Positions 44,746-54,828 of a DNA stretch of 64,000 bases are shown here, piece after piece. Numbering within the stretch: the first letter of the stretch is position 1; each line of letters starts with the position of its first letter. The notes under the pieces were generated by a model. That model had not been told where the DNA came from, did no database searches, and was given only the letters and a program-made list of their open reading frames with translations. The position numbers and the translations under genes are program-made. Origin of the DNA: DATJPR01 sp963752915 (GTDB lineage Bacteria > Bacteroidota > Ignavibacteria > UBA10030 > UBA6906); assembly GCA_963752915.1 (NCBI GenBank), contig CAVVZZ010000011.1:124001-188000 (forward strand), in the 5' to 3' direction.

Positions 44746-45306
44746 AATCGATTTTGACCGCGCATCCGCCGGAACGAAGTGAAGGCGGGTGGGTATGTCG
44801 CATCGATGGATTTCTATCCCCCTCTGCATCGTTCATCCTCAGGTTACCAGGAAACACGTTTCTCGCCCTCCTACTACAATAAACTCATCTCACCTTCGTC
44901 TTCATTGAGAGCGGTCATTCGCGTCAGAAGGTTTGGGCGTCGCTGAGTTGAGATTGGCCCGTCCGGGGTTATGAGCCCGGGGTGTACATTATTCCCATCC
45001 CCCTGTCGAATCACGGCGTCGCCAATCGATTACTCAACGGGAAATCACTGGGTGAATGTCCAGTTTCCATCTACGCGATTGTCATTATCGTGATCGCTTG
45101 GATGGACCAGACGTGTGGCATTGGGAACACCTGGTGTTGAGAACGATGGCAACGTTCCCGATGGGAATCTTCGGAGGTGGAATGGTGTTGGAAATTGGCC
45201 CGTGGCAATATCGTGCGCAGTCCGATGGCCGAAGTTGAAGGCCCGCCTCCTCTCTGGACCGTTTTTCCTCTCTGTTCTTCATTATTCACTATTTGGGAAT
45301 TGATCA
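44746..45306. other. Intergenic between tRNA-Pro and efflux operon
   Basis: About 560 bp. No firm gene. On the minus strand (45085-45282) one frame has a heme-binding-like CSQCH, possibly a scrap of a c-type cytochrome, but nothing else supports it. Confidence 0.4.
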
Positions 45307-46878
45307 GTGAAGTCCAACCTTACTATTGTTGTCACTGCCTTGGTTCTCGCGGTATCCGAAGTTCCACTCTCCTTTGGACAAGGGAGCGTCGAGCCTGATA
45401 GCGCGCTGCAGGCAATCCTCCAGGATCTTCCCGGCGCATCCCTCACACTCCAGCAAGCTCAACTTTCTGCAATGGATCATGCGACGTCCGTTCGCATTGC
45501 GGAAGCGGGCTATCAATCGGCTGACGCAGTCGTGAGAAGGGAGAGGGGAGCGTTCGACCCACGACTTTTCTTTGACGCGTCGTACACAGACCAACAACTA
45601 CCCACGTCCTCTTTCTTCTCGGGGGCTCCGGTGCTTTCAACGCAACAGACGCTTACGCAGAGCGGGTTGAGCATGAACCTTCCCACAGGGACCCAGCTTG
45701 AGCTCTCGCTTAATACTACACGTCTCGCGACCAATTCCACTTTTGCTTTTCTGAATCCTGAATTTGATGTGTACGGACAGCTATCACTTCGACAGCCCCT
45801 GCTAGGAGGGTTCACTGCGTCCGCGCGAAAAGCGCTCAATCACGCTGAGAATCAGCTGGAGGGCGGAAAGGCGCGTTATGATCAACAGGTGTTTGCCCTG
45901 AACAGTGACGTGGAACAGGCATACTGGGACGTCTATGCCGCCGAACGTGATTACGCAGTGCAGATGCTCACACGCGACCGGGCTTCGGCGTTTCTGAAGG
46001 AAACGCAGTTGCGCGCCCATTCCGGTCTCATCGGCCCCGATCAAGTGGCCAATGCCAGGACCTTTCTTGCGCAACAGGAACTCCAGTTACTCGACAAGGA
46101 AGAATCGCTCGATCAGCAATCCGATCGACTTGCGTCGCTGATTGGTGTGCGCCCGGGGGGAGGGCACAATCGATTCAAAACCGCCGATGAACCTCCACTC
46201 AATCCAGGCGTGGGTTCCGTCGATTCTCTCGTCCGGGAGTCATTGCAGAACAATTTAGATCTTCTGGCAGCGCAGAAGGATGTCGATGCGGCCTCGGCGC
46301 TCTCTGACGCCGCTCGATGGGAGGCGTTGCCGAGTGTGGACCTGGTGGGTTCGCTGGGAGGGAGCGGCCTCGGCGGACATACGCAGGATGTTGTATTCGG
46401 AGCTGATACGTTGAGGATTGCGACAGCTCCCGGATTCTCCGATGCTTTTCAACAGGTGTATAAACGCGACTTCCCGAATTGGAGTCTGGGTGTCCAAGTC
46501 ACCATCCCTATCGGTCTCCGAAGTGGATTGGCCGAGAAAGACCGTCTGGATGCCGATGTGTTGGGCGCGCAACAGTCGTATCTCGAAAAATCGCGGGTTC
46601 TCGAACGGCAGGTGCGTTCAGTGTGCCGGGATTTGGAACATGGCGAAAGGCGCCTTGAAGTTGCGCGTGACGGCGTACGGGCTGCACAGGAACAGGTACG
46701 AATCGGGCTCATTGAATTTCGGAACGGTCGCACCACGGCATTCGAGCTTGTGCGACTTGGAGAGGATCTTGCTGTGTCAGAGCAACGCTACTCGCAGGAA
46801 CTCGTGCGCTCGGCAAAGGCGGCCGCGTCCCTGAGGGCTTTGACGTCCGGATCGTATCGGGCGGTGACGAAATCATAA
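45307..46878 (+). CDS. TolC-family outer-membrane efflux channel
   Basis: 523 aa, GTG start. Signal TALVLAVSEVPLSFGQ. Two OEP repeats are visible: helical hairpins around LTLQQAQLSAMDHATSVRIAEAG / RYDQQVFALNSDVEQAYWDVYAAERDYAV, and LVRESLQNNLDLLAAQKDVDAASAL with RQVRSVCRDLEHGERRLEVARDGVRAAQEQV (each in its expected helix). It forms the outer-membrane duct of the tripartite pump encoded by the next two genes. The start has only a weak ribosome site, so a nearby alternative is possible. Confidence 0.9.
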   Translation: MKSNLTIVVTALVLAVSEVPLSFGQGSVEPDSALQAILQDLPGASLTLQQAQLSAMDHATSVRIAEAGYQSADAVVRRERGAFDPRLFFDASYTDQQLPTSSFFSGAPVLSTQQTLTQSGLSMNLPTGTQLELSLNTTRLATNSTFAFLNPEFDVYGQLSLRQPLLGGFTASARKALNHAENQLEGGKARYDQQVFALNSDVEQAYWDVYAAERDYAVQMLTRDRASAFLKETQLRAHSGLIGPDQVANARTFLAQQELQLLDKEESLDQQSDRLASLIGVRPGGGHNRFKTADEPPLNPGVGSVDSLVRESLQNNLDLLAAQKDVDAASALSDAARWEALPSVDLVGSLGGSGLGGHTQDVVFGADTLRIATAPGFSDAFQQVYKRDFPNWSLGVQVTIPIGLRSGLAEKDRLDADVLGAQQSYLEKSRVLERQVRSVCRDLEHGERRLEVARDGVRAAQEQVRIGLIEFRNGRTTAFELVRLGEDLAVSEQRYSQELVRSAKAAASLRALTSGSYRAVTKS

Positions 46879-46910
46879 CAGTGCAGAATTGATCGGGAAG
46901 GATAAGGTTC

Positions 46911-48011
46911 ATGAGAACGAATGAAATGCGTGGTTGGTTTGCCGTCGAGGGCCGCTCGGTGGTTCTCGCCGTACTCATCCTGGTCGTCGCCTCGATCGTG
47001 TCCGGCTGTTCGGGTCAACAGGCCGACAGCGCGCGGTTTTCGATGCCACCGATGCCGGTCGAAGTCGCCCGGGCCGAGGTGCGGCCGATCGAAGATCGGT
47101 TCGAGGCGGTGGGGAGCATTCAGGCCGATGATGCCATCACCGTCGTCTCAGAAATCGATGCGGCAGTTGAGTCCCTGCCGTTCAAAGAGGGTGGTCTGAT
47201 CAAAAAAGGGGACGTCATTGCGCGACTGGATGACGGCCAGCTCGCGGCAGAATACGCGCGCGCCGAGGCATTGCACGAACAAAGCCATTCGACCTACGAG
47301 CGCGTGAAAGCGATTGTCGATCAGAAGGCAGGTTCGCCTCAGGATCTTGATGATGCGGCGGCCGCATTGAAGGTGGCCGACGCCAACCTCTCGCTTGCCC
47401 GGACAAGACTTTCCAAGACGAAAATCGTCGCCCCGTTCGACGGGATGGTCGGGGCCCGGAGGGTTAGTGTCGGGACATTTCTTCGGGCCGGACAGGCCAT
47501 CACGGAGCTGGCAAACATCGACGCCATGCGGGTCACCTTTTCCGCCCCGGAGCGATATCTCTCGGAACTGAAGCAGGGTTCGCAGGTGTCCGTGTCGACG
47601 ATTGCGTTTCCCGGTGTGAAGCTGACGGGAAGCATTGCCGCGATCGAACCGGTCCTTGATGCGGGGACGCGCTGTGCAAGTGTAGTCGCGAGGGTCAACA
47701 ACCCGGGACGAAAGCTCAGACCGGGGATGTCTGCCGACGTCTTTGCGGTCCTCCGCTCCCGCCCTGATGCCGTGACGGTCCCCAACGAAGCAGTCTTCGC
47801 GAACGGCAATCAATCGTTCGTCTATGTCATCAAGTCCGATAGCACCGTGGCCCGTGCGTCCGTGTCTCTCGGGACGCGGCTTGCGGATGTTGTTGAAGTG
47901 GCGGCCGGACTCAATGCCGGTCAGCTGGTGGTCAGGACAGGGCATCAGAAACTTTTTGACGGCGCAAGGGTCATGCCGGTCGACAGACAACAGGTCGCGA
48001 CAGGCCGTTAA
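46911..48011 (+). CDS. RND efflux periplasmic adaptor (membrane fusion lipoprotein)
   Basis: 366 aa with GGGAAGGATAAGG before the ATG. Lipobox IVSGC; lipoyl halves EIDAAVESLPFKEGGLIKKGDVI and IVAPFDGMVGARRVSVGTFL (the latter carrying the classic APFDG), a short coiled hairpin, beta-barrel and C-terminal domain. Middle gene of the TolC-MFP-RND operon; the pump begins 17 bp downstream. Paralogous to the adaptor at 17045. Confidence 0.93.
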   Translation: MRTNEMRGWFAVEGRSVVLAVLILVVASIVSGCSGQQADSARFSMPPMPVEVARAEVRPIEDRFEAVGSIQADDAITVVSEIDAAVESLPFKEGGLIKKGDVIARLDDGQLAAEYARAEALHEQSHSTYERVKAIVDQKAGSPQDLDDAAAALKVADANLSLARTRLSKTKIVAPFDGMVGARRVSVGTFLRAGQAITELANIDAMRVTFSAPERYLSELKQGSQVSVSTIAFPGVKLTGSIAAIEPVLDAGTRCASVVARVNNPGRKLRPGMSADVFAVLRSRPDAVTVPNEAVFANGNQSFVYVIKSDSTVARASVSLGTRLADVVEVAAGLNAGQLVVRTGHQKLFDGARVMPVDRQQVATGR

Positions 48012-48028
48012 CCTCGGTAGGGAAGACA

Positions 48029-51000
48029 ATGAAACTCAGTCAATCTGCAATCAAGCGGCCGGTGTTTGCCGGCGTCATGAGCCTCGCGATCGTTCTGTTT
48101 GGTCTCGTCGCCTTTCTTCGATTGCCCGTCCGCGAGTACCCTGATATCGATCCGCCGATCATCTCGGTGGTGACGACATACCGCGGCGCGAGCCCGAGCG
48201 TCATCGAGACGGAGGTCACGAACATTCTTGAAGAGCAATTCGCCACACTCCAGGGAGTCAAGACGATCAGTTCGTCGAGTCGGGAAGAAGGCTCGGTTAT
48301 CACCATCGAATTCGAACTGAATCGGAATGTCGATGAAGCAGCGAACGACGTCCGGGAACGGGTTTCCCGCGTCAGGGGAAACCTGCCCCGTGAAATCGAC
48401 GACCCCGTAATTTCAAAGGTCGATGCGAATGCCCAGGCGATCGTCTGGCTCGCGCTGTCGAGCGATCATCATACCGGACTCGACCTGAGCGACGTCGCCG
48501 ATCGCATACTGAAGGAACGGCTCCAAAGGCTCCCCGGGGTCGGATCGGTGATCTTCGGGGGAGAGCGACGCTTTGCGATGCGCGTCTGGCTCGATCCGTT
48601 GCGCCTCGCAGCGCACGGGTTAACGACGCAGGATGTGGAAAACGCGGTGCGCCAGGAAAACGCGGAAATTCCCAGCGGTCGTGTGGAAGGGAATGAACGG
48701 GAATTCGCCGTTCGCACAAACGGTGAGCTGACCTCCCCCGAGGAATTCGGCGCCATCATCGTCTCGCAAAAGGGGACCGACCTCGTGCGATTGCGGGATG
48801 TTGCCGAGGTGGTTGTGGGCGCTGCGGATGAACGCACGGCCGTGCGATACAACGGCCAGCAGGCCGTCGGCCTTGGCATCGTCAAACAGTCGAAAGCCAG
48901 TACGATTGACGTCGCTGCAGCGGTGCGGGGGTCGCTCCCGGATCTGGAGAAACAGCTGCCGGAAGGGATGAAGCTCGATATTGCCTACGATTCATCCACC
49001 TTCATCCTTGACTCGATTCATGAGGTCCAGCAGACGCTGATCATCGCGATCTGTCTCGTCGTGCTTGTCGTCCTTGCCTTCCTGAAAAGTTTGCGGGCAA
49101 CCGCGATACCAACGCTCGCCATCCCCGTATCTATTCTTGGAGCGCTTGCCGTCGCATATTTCGCCGGCTTCACCATCAATATCCTCACCCTGCTTGGTCT
49201 TGTGCTTGCGATCGGTCTTGTTGTCGATGACGCCATTGTCGTGCTGGAGAACGTCTACCGCCACATGGAGATGGGAAAACCGCGCGTCCGGGCTGCGTTC
49301 GACGGGAGCAATGAGATCGGATTTGCGGTCGTCGCAACGACGGTGACCCTTGTTGCGGTGTTTGTGCCTCTGGCCTTTCTTACCGGTTCCGTCGGTCGAC
49401 TCTTCAATGAATTCGGGATGACGGTCGCCGTTGCCGTCCTCATCTCGGGATTTGTCGCCCTCACGCTTACGCCGATGCTTTCATCGAAAATCCTGAAACC
49501 GCTCCATCACAGCGGGACCGGATGGGCATCACGCAGCTTTGACGCGTTCTTCGAGGCCGTAAACAGGATCTACAATCGGGTGCTGCGGGGGGCGCTCCGG
49601 AGGCCGAAAACCATGATTGCCGGCGCCGTTCTGGCAGTGGGCGCGAGCGTGGTGTTCTTCCTGTTTCTCCCGAGCGAACTCGTTCCCATCGAAGATCGCG
49701 GCATCGGATTCGGAATTGTTCTCGCGCCTGAGGGATCCACACTGCGATACACTGATGAATACATGAAGCAGGTTGAACAGCGATTGATGGCGCTCCCGGA
49801 AAGCAGGGCCGTGTTTTCGGCGACGGGGGTGGGGTTTGGCGGACCAGGAGCCGTGACTGATGGATTTCTGTTCCTCGCCTTGAAACCGCGGAACGAACGT
49901 GAGAAATCGCAGCAACAAATCGTCCGTGAGTTGTTTCCACAGCTTCTTGCGATCCCGGGGGTCCTGGCGTTTGTGATCAATCCCCCCAGCATCGGCGGTG
50001 ATGTCAATACGAGCCCGGTTGAATACGTACTGGAGGGAGACAATTACGACGACCTGAACCGCGCAGTGGGGACGATGATGGGCGAAGCGTCGCGATTAGG
50101 GTATCTCATCAACCTGAATACCGACCTGCACCTGAACAAGCCGCAATTGGACATCGCCGTCGATCGCGACCGCGCTTCCGCGCTCGGCGTGTCGGTATCC
50201 GAGATCGGATCAACTCTTGAAACACTCCTCGGCGGGCGGGTGGTGACGAATTTCAAACGCGGGACGAAACAGTATGACGTGATCCTTCAGATGAGAGCAC
50301 AAGAGCGATCGACACCCGATATCATTAAAGATGTGTATGTCCGCGCCCCCGGGGGATTGGTCCAGCTCGCCAACGTGGTGAAGGTGAGTGAAACTGTTGC
50401 CCCGAAGGAGCTGAATCATTACAATCGCGTACGCTCGGCGACGATCACTGCGAATCTGGCGCCCGGGGCAACGTTGGGCCAGGCTCTCGCGGATCTCGAC
50501 CGCGTCGCGGAAACAAAGCTTCCCGCTGGAGTAAAACGGGAATTCGCGGGCGAGTCGCTGGAGTATAAGACTTCCAATTCCGGCCTCTACCTCATGTTTC
50601 TTCTCGCCATCGTATTCATTTATCTCGTGCTCTCTGCACAGTTCGAGAGTTTCGTTCACCCATTTACGATCTTGTTGTCGGTACCCCTGGCAGTGTTCGG
50701 AGCGCTTCTCACGCTGTTTGTCTTTCGTCAGAGTCTGAACATCTATTCGCAAATCGGGTTGATCATGCTGATCGGACTTGTGACAAAGAACGCCATTCTC
50801 ATTGTAGAGTTCGCGAATCAACTCCGAAAGCGGGGGACCGATGTGGTGGACGCCGTCGTCGAGGCGGCGACCATCCGGTTACGACCGATCCTCATGACCT
50901 CGTTCGCGACGATTTTCGGCGTTCTCCCCATCGCCATCGGCATCGGCGCAGGTTCGGAATCCCGTCGGCCGCTGGGGCTTGCCGTCGTGGGAGGGCTGTT

Positions 51001-51169
51001 GTTTTCCACCCTCCTGACGCTGGTGATTGTCCCGACGATGTATACCTTGCTCGCGCGGTTTACGAACCCCGGCACGTCGTCGAAGGAATTGGAAGAGGAT
51101 CTCTTCGCACCGGAAACGTTTGAACGGGATCGGGAGTATGCGTCGAGGGCGGCGGTCGTGAGCAAATGA
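48029..51169 (+). CDS. RND multidrug efflux pump (HAE1/AcrB family)
   Basis: 1046 aa, full length. N-terminus SAIKRPVFAGVMSLAIVLFG with REYPDIDPPIISVVTTYRG; TM4 has the proton-relay pair in LAIGLVVDDAIVVLENV; porter and funnel domains; C-terminal TM bundle with MLIGLVTKNAILIVEFANQL and RLRPILMTSFATIFGVLPIA (split as usual). Paralogous to the frameshifted pump at 18161, but intact. Likely exports hydrophobic or cationic drugs, though substrate cannot be read from sequence. Overlaps the next gene by 4 nt. Confidence 0.95.
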   Translation: MKLSQSAIKRPVFAGVMSLAIVLFGLVAFLRLPVREYPDIDPPIISVVTTYRGASPSVIETEVTNILEEQFATLQGVKTISSSSREEGSVITIEFELNRNVDEAANDVRERVSRVRGNLPREIDDPVISKVDANAQAIVWLALSSDHHTGLDLSDVADRILKERLQRLPGVGSVIFGGERRFAMRVWLDPLRLAAHGLTTQDVENAVRQENAEIPSGRVEGNEREFAVRTNGELTSPEEFGAIIVSQKGTDLVRLRDVAEVVVGAADERTAVRYNGQQAVGLGIVKQSKASTIDVAAAVRGSLPDLEKQLPEGMKLDIAYDSSTFILDSIHEVQQTLIIAICLVVLVVLAFLKSLRATAIPTLAIPVSILGALAVAYFAGFTINILTLLGLVLAIGLVVDDAIVVLENVYRHMEMGKPRVRAAFDGSNEIGFAVVATTVTLVAVFVPLAFLTGSVGRLFNEFGMTVAVAVLISGFVALTLTPMLSSKILKPLHHSGTGWASRSFDAFFEAVNRIYNRVLRGALRRPKTMIAGAVLAVGASVVFFLFLPSELVPIEDRGIGFGIVLAPEGSTLRYTDEYMKQVEQRLMALPESRAVFSATGVGFGGPGAVTDGFLFLALKPRNEREKSQQQIVRELFPQLLAIPGVLAFVINPPSIGGDVNTSPVEYVLEGDNYDDLNRAVGTMMGEASRLGYLINLNTDLHLNKPQLDIAVDRDRASALGVSVSEIGSTLETLLGGRVVTNFKRGTKQYDVILQMRAQERSTPDIIKDVYVRAPGGLVQLANVVKVSETVAPKELNHYNRVRSATITANLAPGATLGQALADLDRVAETKLPAGVKREFAGESLEYKTSNSGLYLMFLLAIVFIYLVLSAQFESFVHPFTILLSVPLAVFGALLTLFVFRQSLNIYSQIGLIMLIGLVTKNAILIVEFANQLRKRGTDVVDAVVEAATIRLRPILMTSFATIFGVLPIAIGIGAGSESRRPLGLAVVGGLLFSTLLTLVIVPTMYTLLARFTNPGTSSKELEEDLFAPETFERDREYASRAAVVSK

Positions 51170-51597
51170 GGGGATCGTTCGAGAGGACCTTGACATTCCT
51201 CTCGTTGCTTGCTATTATGCAGCAAACCCTCAACCTCATGACGCGCCATCCCCGGATCGTTCTTCAGTTTGCGGCACTTACTGTCTTTTTGCCTCTCCTG
51301 TTTTATTCGTGCACCCAGGAGCCGGCTCCCGTTGAACGCCGGGTTTGGACCGAGCGGGAAATCCTTGCCTTGCGGGGGATGACCCGCGACGAAATCCGGT
51401 CGAAGCTCGGAACGCCAAACGGCTTCTATACGCGTAACGCTGAGGGTCGATGGCACTATTCCAATGTGCTCGTGGATGCCGAGGGAACCGGTCCACCGAA
51501 GAAGATGTGGATCGTCATCTACTTCAGTAAACTCGGCGAGCAGCGTGCCACGCTGGTTGAGCTGCACGAACACGCGGAGCAGCCTGCAGAGCAATGA
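51166..51597 (+). CDS. Small SmpA/OmlA-like lipoprotein
   Basis: 143 aa from the ATG overlapping the pump stop; a start at 51238 (MTRHPRIVLQFAALTVFLPLLFYSC split at its lipobox Cys) gives a better lipoprotein signal. The mature part (EREILALRGMTRDEIRSKLGTPNGFY ... WHYSN) has the helix-helix-GTP pattern of SmpA/OmlA (BamE-like) domains, which assist outer-membrane assembly. Link to the efflux pump is by position only. Confidence 0.6.
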   Translation: MRGSFERTLTFLSLLAIMQQTLNLMTRHPRIVLQFAALTVFLPLLFYSCTQEPAPVERRVWTEREILALRGMTRDEIRSKLGTPNGFYTRNAEGRWHYSNVLVDAEGTGPPKKMWIVIYFSKLGEQRATLVELHEHAEQPAEQ

Positions 51598-51652
51598 AGA
51601 CCATGCGCTTCGCAGGTCTCCTTCAACACCTTCTCACGCAGTCGAACCCCGT

Positions 51653-52267
51653 TTACTCCCACGTTGATACATCCCCTGCGCCTTTCCGCACCACGACGGG
51701 AGAGTCTCCCGTCAGATCGAGGATGCTCGATGGTTCCGAGGAAAGCGGGCCGGCGTCGATGATCAAATCCACCAGGTTCCGGAAGTTCTCGGCGATCTCG
51801 TGCGGGTCGTTGAGCATGGCGCCCTCGCCGATGCTGACACTGGTGCTCAGAATGGGATGCCCGAGTGCCGTGACGATTTCGGCGGTGATACGGCTGTCCG
51901 GCACACGAATCCCGACTGTCCTTCTCTTCGAAACGAGGATCTTGGGCAACGTCTTCATTTTTGCCGAGGGAAGGATGAAGGTGTACGGGCCCGGAATGAG
52001 GTGTTTCATGATTTTGAATGCGGGATTGCTGACGTGGGCATATTCACTGATGTGTGTGAGATCGGAGCAGACAAAACTGAACGGTTTTCCCTGTTTCATC
52101 TTCTTCACGAGATAGATCCGCTCGATCGCGTTCCTGTTTTCAACACTGCACCCGATGCCATAGACTGTATCGGTCGGGTAAATGATGATGCCTCCGGCGG
52201 TGAGAACCTCGACTGCCTTCCGAACATATCGCGTTTCAGGATTTGCCGGGTGCATTGAAACAATCAT
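51653..52267 (-). CDS. L-threonylcarbamoyladenylate synthase (Sua5/YciO/YrdC family)
   Basis: 204 aa from the ATG at 52267, which has GGAG 7-8 nt upstream; a Met at 52279 is alternative. Signature GGIIIYPTDTVYGIGC, the KKMKQGKPFSFVC nucleotide/threonine pocket, LIPGPYTFILP and RTVGIRVPDS fit YrdC-type enzymes, which make threonylcarbamoyl-AMP for t6A37 of tRNAs. The usual KxR motif appears as KMKQGKP, closer to the YciO subgroup, so TsaC activity is not certain. The open frame continues antisense to 53083 but that part is a shadow of neighbouring genes. Confidence 0.85.
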   Translation of the reverse strand: MIVSMHPANPETRYVRKAVEVLTAGGIIIYPTDTVYGIGCSVENRNAIERIYLVKKMKQGKPFSFVCSDLTHISEYAHVSNPAFKIMKHLIPGPYTFILPSAKMKTLPKILVSKRRTVGIRVPDSRITAEIVTALGHPILSTSVSIGEGAMLNDPHEIAENFRNLVDLIIDAGPLSSEPSSILDLTGDSPVVVRKGAGDVSTWE

Positions 52268-52363
52268 ACCGCTCTCCATGTTGGTTGATAGGAGAAACCA
52301 TACGAATTCCTTTCTAGAATGGCAATTGAAACTCACCCAAATATACGGTATCCTATCAGTGCG

Positions 52364-52780
52364 ATGACAGCTCTTCCCACTATACTGCTGGTAGAGGACA
52401 ACCACGATCATCTCCGTCTGACCCGGCGGATATTGGAACGATCCGGCCTGAAAGCGGACATCCATGTTGCGAGAGACGGCAAAGAAGCGCTGACGCTCCT
52501 TGAGTCGATGAAGGACGGAAAGATCCCGGATCTCGTTCTTCTGGACCTCAACATGCCGAAGGTCAGCGGGAGGGAAGTGCTGCATGCGATGAAATCGGAC
52601 GCCGGGCTCGCCGAAGTTCCCGTGGTTGTGATCAGCAGTTCGAATCGGGATGAGGATTCGTCCCTTGCCAGGGCCCTCGGCGCCGCCGGGTACATCTCGA
52701 AGGCCGGGGGCTTTGAACAGCTGACCCGGGACCTCGGTGCCCTGAAGCGCTTCCTTCCGGACGAGCAGTCGGACCGGTAA
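52364..52780 (+). CDS. Single-domain response regulator
   Basis: 138 aa, one receiver domain and no output domain. Acidic pocket (LLVEDN), phosphoacceptor Asp in LVLLDLNMPKVSG, the Ser switch (VVISSSN) and Lys in YISKAGG are all present. Similar stand-alone receivers (Rcp1-like) act in phosphorelays with bacteriophytochrome-type or hybrid kinases. No kinase gene adjoins it; the sensor at 728-4324 is a conceivable but unproven partner. Confidence 0.9.
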   Translation: MTALPTILLVEDNHDHLRLTRRILERSGLKADIHVARDGKEALTLLESMKDGKIPDLVLLDLNMPKVSGREVLHAMKSDAGLAEVPVVVISSSNRDEDSSLARALGAAGYISKAGGFEQLTRDLGALKRFLPDEQSDR

Positions 52781-52801
52781 TATCAACTTCCCTCCATTCC
52801 C

Positions 52802-54130
52802 ATGCATCAGCATCTCGTCGCCATCGTTGGACGACCAAACGTTGGAAAATCCACGCTTTTCAACCGCATCATCGGTCACCGGAAAGCAATTGTCAACGAT
52901 ATGCCCGGCGTAACCCGCGATCGGCATTATGCAAGCGCAGACTGGGCGGGTAAGCACTTCACCCTCGTGGATACCGGAGGATTTGTCCCCGCGTCGGACG
53001 ATGTGTTCGAAGCGGCGATCCGTGAGCAGATTTCCATCGCGATCCAGGAGGCCGACGGAATCCTCTTTGTGGTCGATGCGCATGACGGTGTAGTTCCTTC
53101 CGACCGTGATATCGCAGAGATCCTCCGACGGTCGGAAAAACCCGTCTTCCTGATCGTAAACAAGGTGGATAACGACAAGGCGGATAGCGCGGTCGGCGAT
53201 TTCTACGCCCTCGGCCTGGGTGATCCCGTACCCATATCGGCGCTTCTCGGGCGGAAAATCGGCGACCTGCTCGACAATATTACGAATGCGATCGCAAAGG
53301 ACGAAGGGGTCGAACCCAACGCCGAGGAGTTGAAAATCGCGATCATCGGGAAACCCAATGTCGGCAAGTCCTCATTTGTGAATGCGCTCCTCGGCCAAGA
53401 ACGACACATCGTCACAAACATTCCCGGAACGACGCGAGACCCGATCGACGCCGTCCTCCGGTATCAGGGCGAGGAGATCATCCTTGTCGACACGGCGGGA
53501 CTCAAGAGGCGGAGTAAAATCAAGGAGAACGTTGAATTCTACAGCACGGTGCGGACGCTGAAGAGCATCGAACGCTGCAATGTCGCTGTTATCCTCCTGG
53601 ACGCCACGCAGGGGCTGGAACATCAGGACCTGCGCATCATCGAGACGACAATGGAGCGCCGGAGGGCTGCGGTGATCGCGGTGAATAAATGGGATCTGAT
53701 TGAGAAGGATTCGCAGACGGCCCTGGCGTTCGAAAAGGCACTGAAGGAGCGGTTGCGCCAGTATGATTTTCTCCCCATGGTCTTCATTTCGGCGCTGGAA
53801 CACCAGCGCGTTTTCAAAGTCCTTGATCTGGCAAAAACGGCCAATGCGGAACAACAGAAGAGGATCACTACCAGCGAACTGAATGCGACGATTGGAGAGG
53901 AAATACGTCAGCGCCCTCCGCAAAGTCGGAACGGGAAGGAGATCAAGGTGAACTACATCACTCAGGTGCGGACCGCGCCTCCGGTGTTTGCCTTTTTCTG
54001 CAACAACCCCAGCCTCGTCGACGAAGGGTACCGTCGCTTCCTCGAAAACAGACTGCGGGATCACTACACGTTTACCGGGGTACCCATTCTTCTCTCCTTC
54101 AAACGAAAATCGAAGAAAGATGCGCGCTAA
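52802..54130 (+). CDS. der: Ribosome biogenesis GTPase Der (EngA)
   Basis: 442 aa. Two tandem G domains, each with a P-loop (GRPNVGKST; GKPNVGKSS), a switch II (VDTGG; VDTAG) and an NKxD (NKVD; NKWD), then a C-terminal KH-like domain (YITQVRTAPPVFAFFCNNPSL). Essential for 50S subunit assembly. It overlaps the upp gene by 1 nt (TAATG), so they are co-transcribed. Confidence 0.98.
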   Translation: MHQHLVAIVGRPNVGKSTLFNRIIGHRKAIVNDMPGVTRDRHYASADWAGKHFTLVDTGGFVPASDDVFEAAIREQISIAIQEADGILFVVDAHDGVVPSDRDIAEILRRSEKPVFLIVNKVDNDKADSAVGDFYALGLGDPVPISALLGRKIGDLLDNITNAIAKDEGVEPNAEELKIAIIGKPNVGKSSFVNALLGQERHIVTNIPGTTRDPIDAVLRYQGEEIILVDTAGLKRRSKIKENVEFYSTVRTLKSIERCNVAVILLDATQGLEHQDLRIIETTMERRRAAVIAVNKWDLIEKDSQTALAFEKALKERLRQYDFLPMVFISALEHQRVFKVLDLAKTANAEQQKRITTSELNATIGEEIRQRPPQSRNGKEIKVNYITQVRTAPPVFAFFCNNPSLVDEGYRRFLENRLRDHYTFTGVPILLSFKRKSKKDAR

Positions 54131-54798
54131 TGTCCCGACCACGTCCATCCCCCCGTTCCTCGTCGGTGAAAGAACCTAACCTTGTCCTGATTGAACATCC
54201 CCTCATTAAACGTGACCTGAGCGTCCTGCGGGAGCGCACTACCGACAATAACCGTTTTCGGACGACGCTTCGCCGCATTGCGACGGTGATGGCATTCGAG
54301 GTGACGCGCGATCTTCAACTGAAGAAGACAAAGGTGAGGACGCCGCTGGAGTTGACGGACGGCTTCGTCCTCGCGGACGATATCGTCATCGTTCCGGTAC
54401 TGCGCGCCGGGCTCGGGCTCGTGGACGGCTTTCTGGACTTTCTCCCGGAAGCACGGGTCGGTCATGTCGGGCTGTATCGGAATGAAGAAACGCTCGAGCC
54501 GGTGGACTACTATTCGAAATTTCCCCGCTCGCTTTCCCGGAGCATCGTTCTCCTCCTCGACCCTATGCTCGCGACGGGAGGGAGCGGCAGCGCGGCAATT
54601 GCGTTCTTGAAGGCGAAAGGGGCGAAACACATACGCTTCGTGACACTCCTCGCAGCCCCCGAAGGGATCCAGCGTATCTGCAAGGATCATCCCGATGTTA
54701 CCGTATTCTCCACGGTCATCGACCGGAAGCTGAACAACCATGGGTACATCCTCCCGGGATTGGGTGACGCGGGGGATCGGATATTCGGCACTGAATAA
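54130..54798 (+). CDS. upp: Uracil phosphoribosyltransferase
   Basis: 222 aa. PRPP-binding loop (LLDPMLATGGSGSAAI), VPVLRAGLGLVDGF and the C-terminal uracil-binding tail (NNHGYILPGLGDAGDRIFGT) identify it. Salvages uracil to UMP. The first ~12 residues (SRPRPSPRSSS) are not conserved; a later start is possible. Confidence 0.96.
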   Translation: MSRPRPSPRSSSVKEPNLVLIEHPLIKRDLSVLRERTTDNNRFRTTLRRIATVMAFEVTRDLQLKKTKVRTPLELTDGFVLADDIVIVPVLRAGLGLVDGFLDFLPEARVGHVGLYRNEETLEPVDYYSKFPRSLSRSIVLLLDPMLATGGSGSAAIAFLKAKGAKHIRFVTLLAAPEGIQRICKDHPDVTVFSTVIDRKLNNHGYILPGLGDAGDRIFGTE

Positions 54799-54828
54799 AG
54801 ATCCAATAGTCACCTCGTGAGAAGGCCC

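Noticed and set aside
42175..44829. Repeated 121-aa and 69-aa open frames on the minus strand across the array
   Set aside because: They are antisense shadows of the GIY-YIG gene, the D-loop insert and tRNA 5' fragments, with no ribosome site or domain.
45085..45282. Possible c-type cytochrome fragment (CSQCH)
   Set aside because: Only one heme-like motif, no signal peptide or second conserved region; could be chance.
51653..53083. 476-aa version of the YrdC-family protein
   Set aside because: The extra N-terminal part is antisense to the receiver and der genes; a good start with ribosome site exists at 52267.
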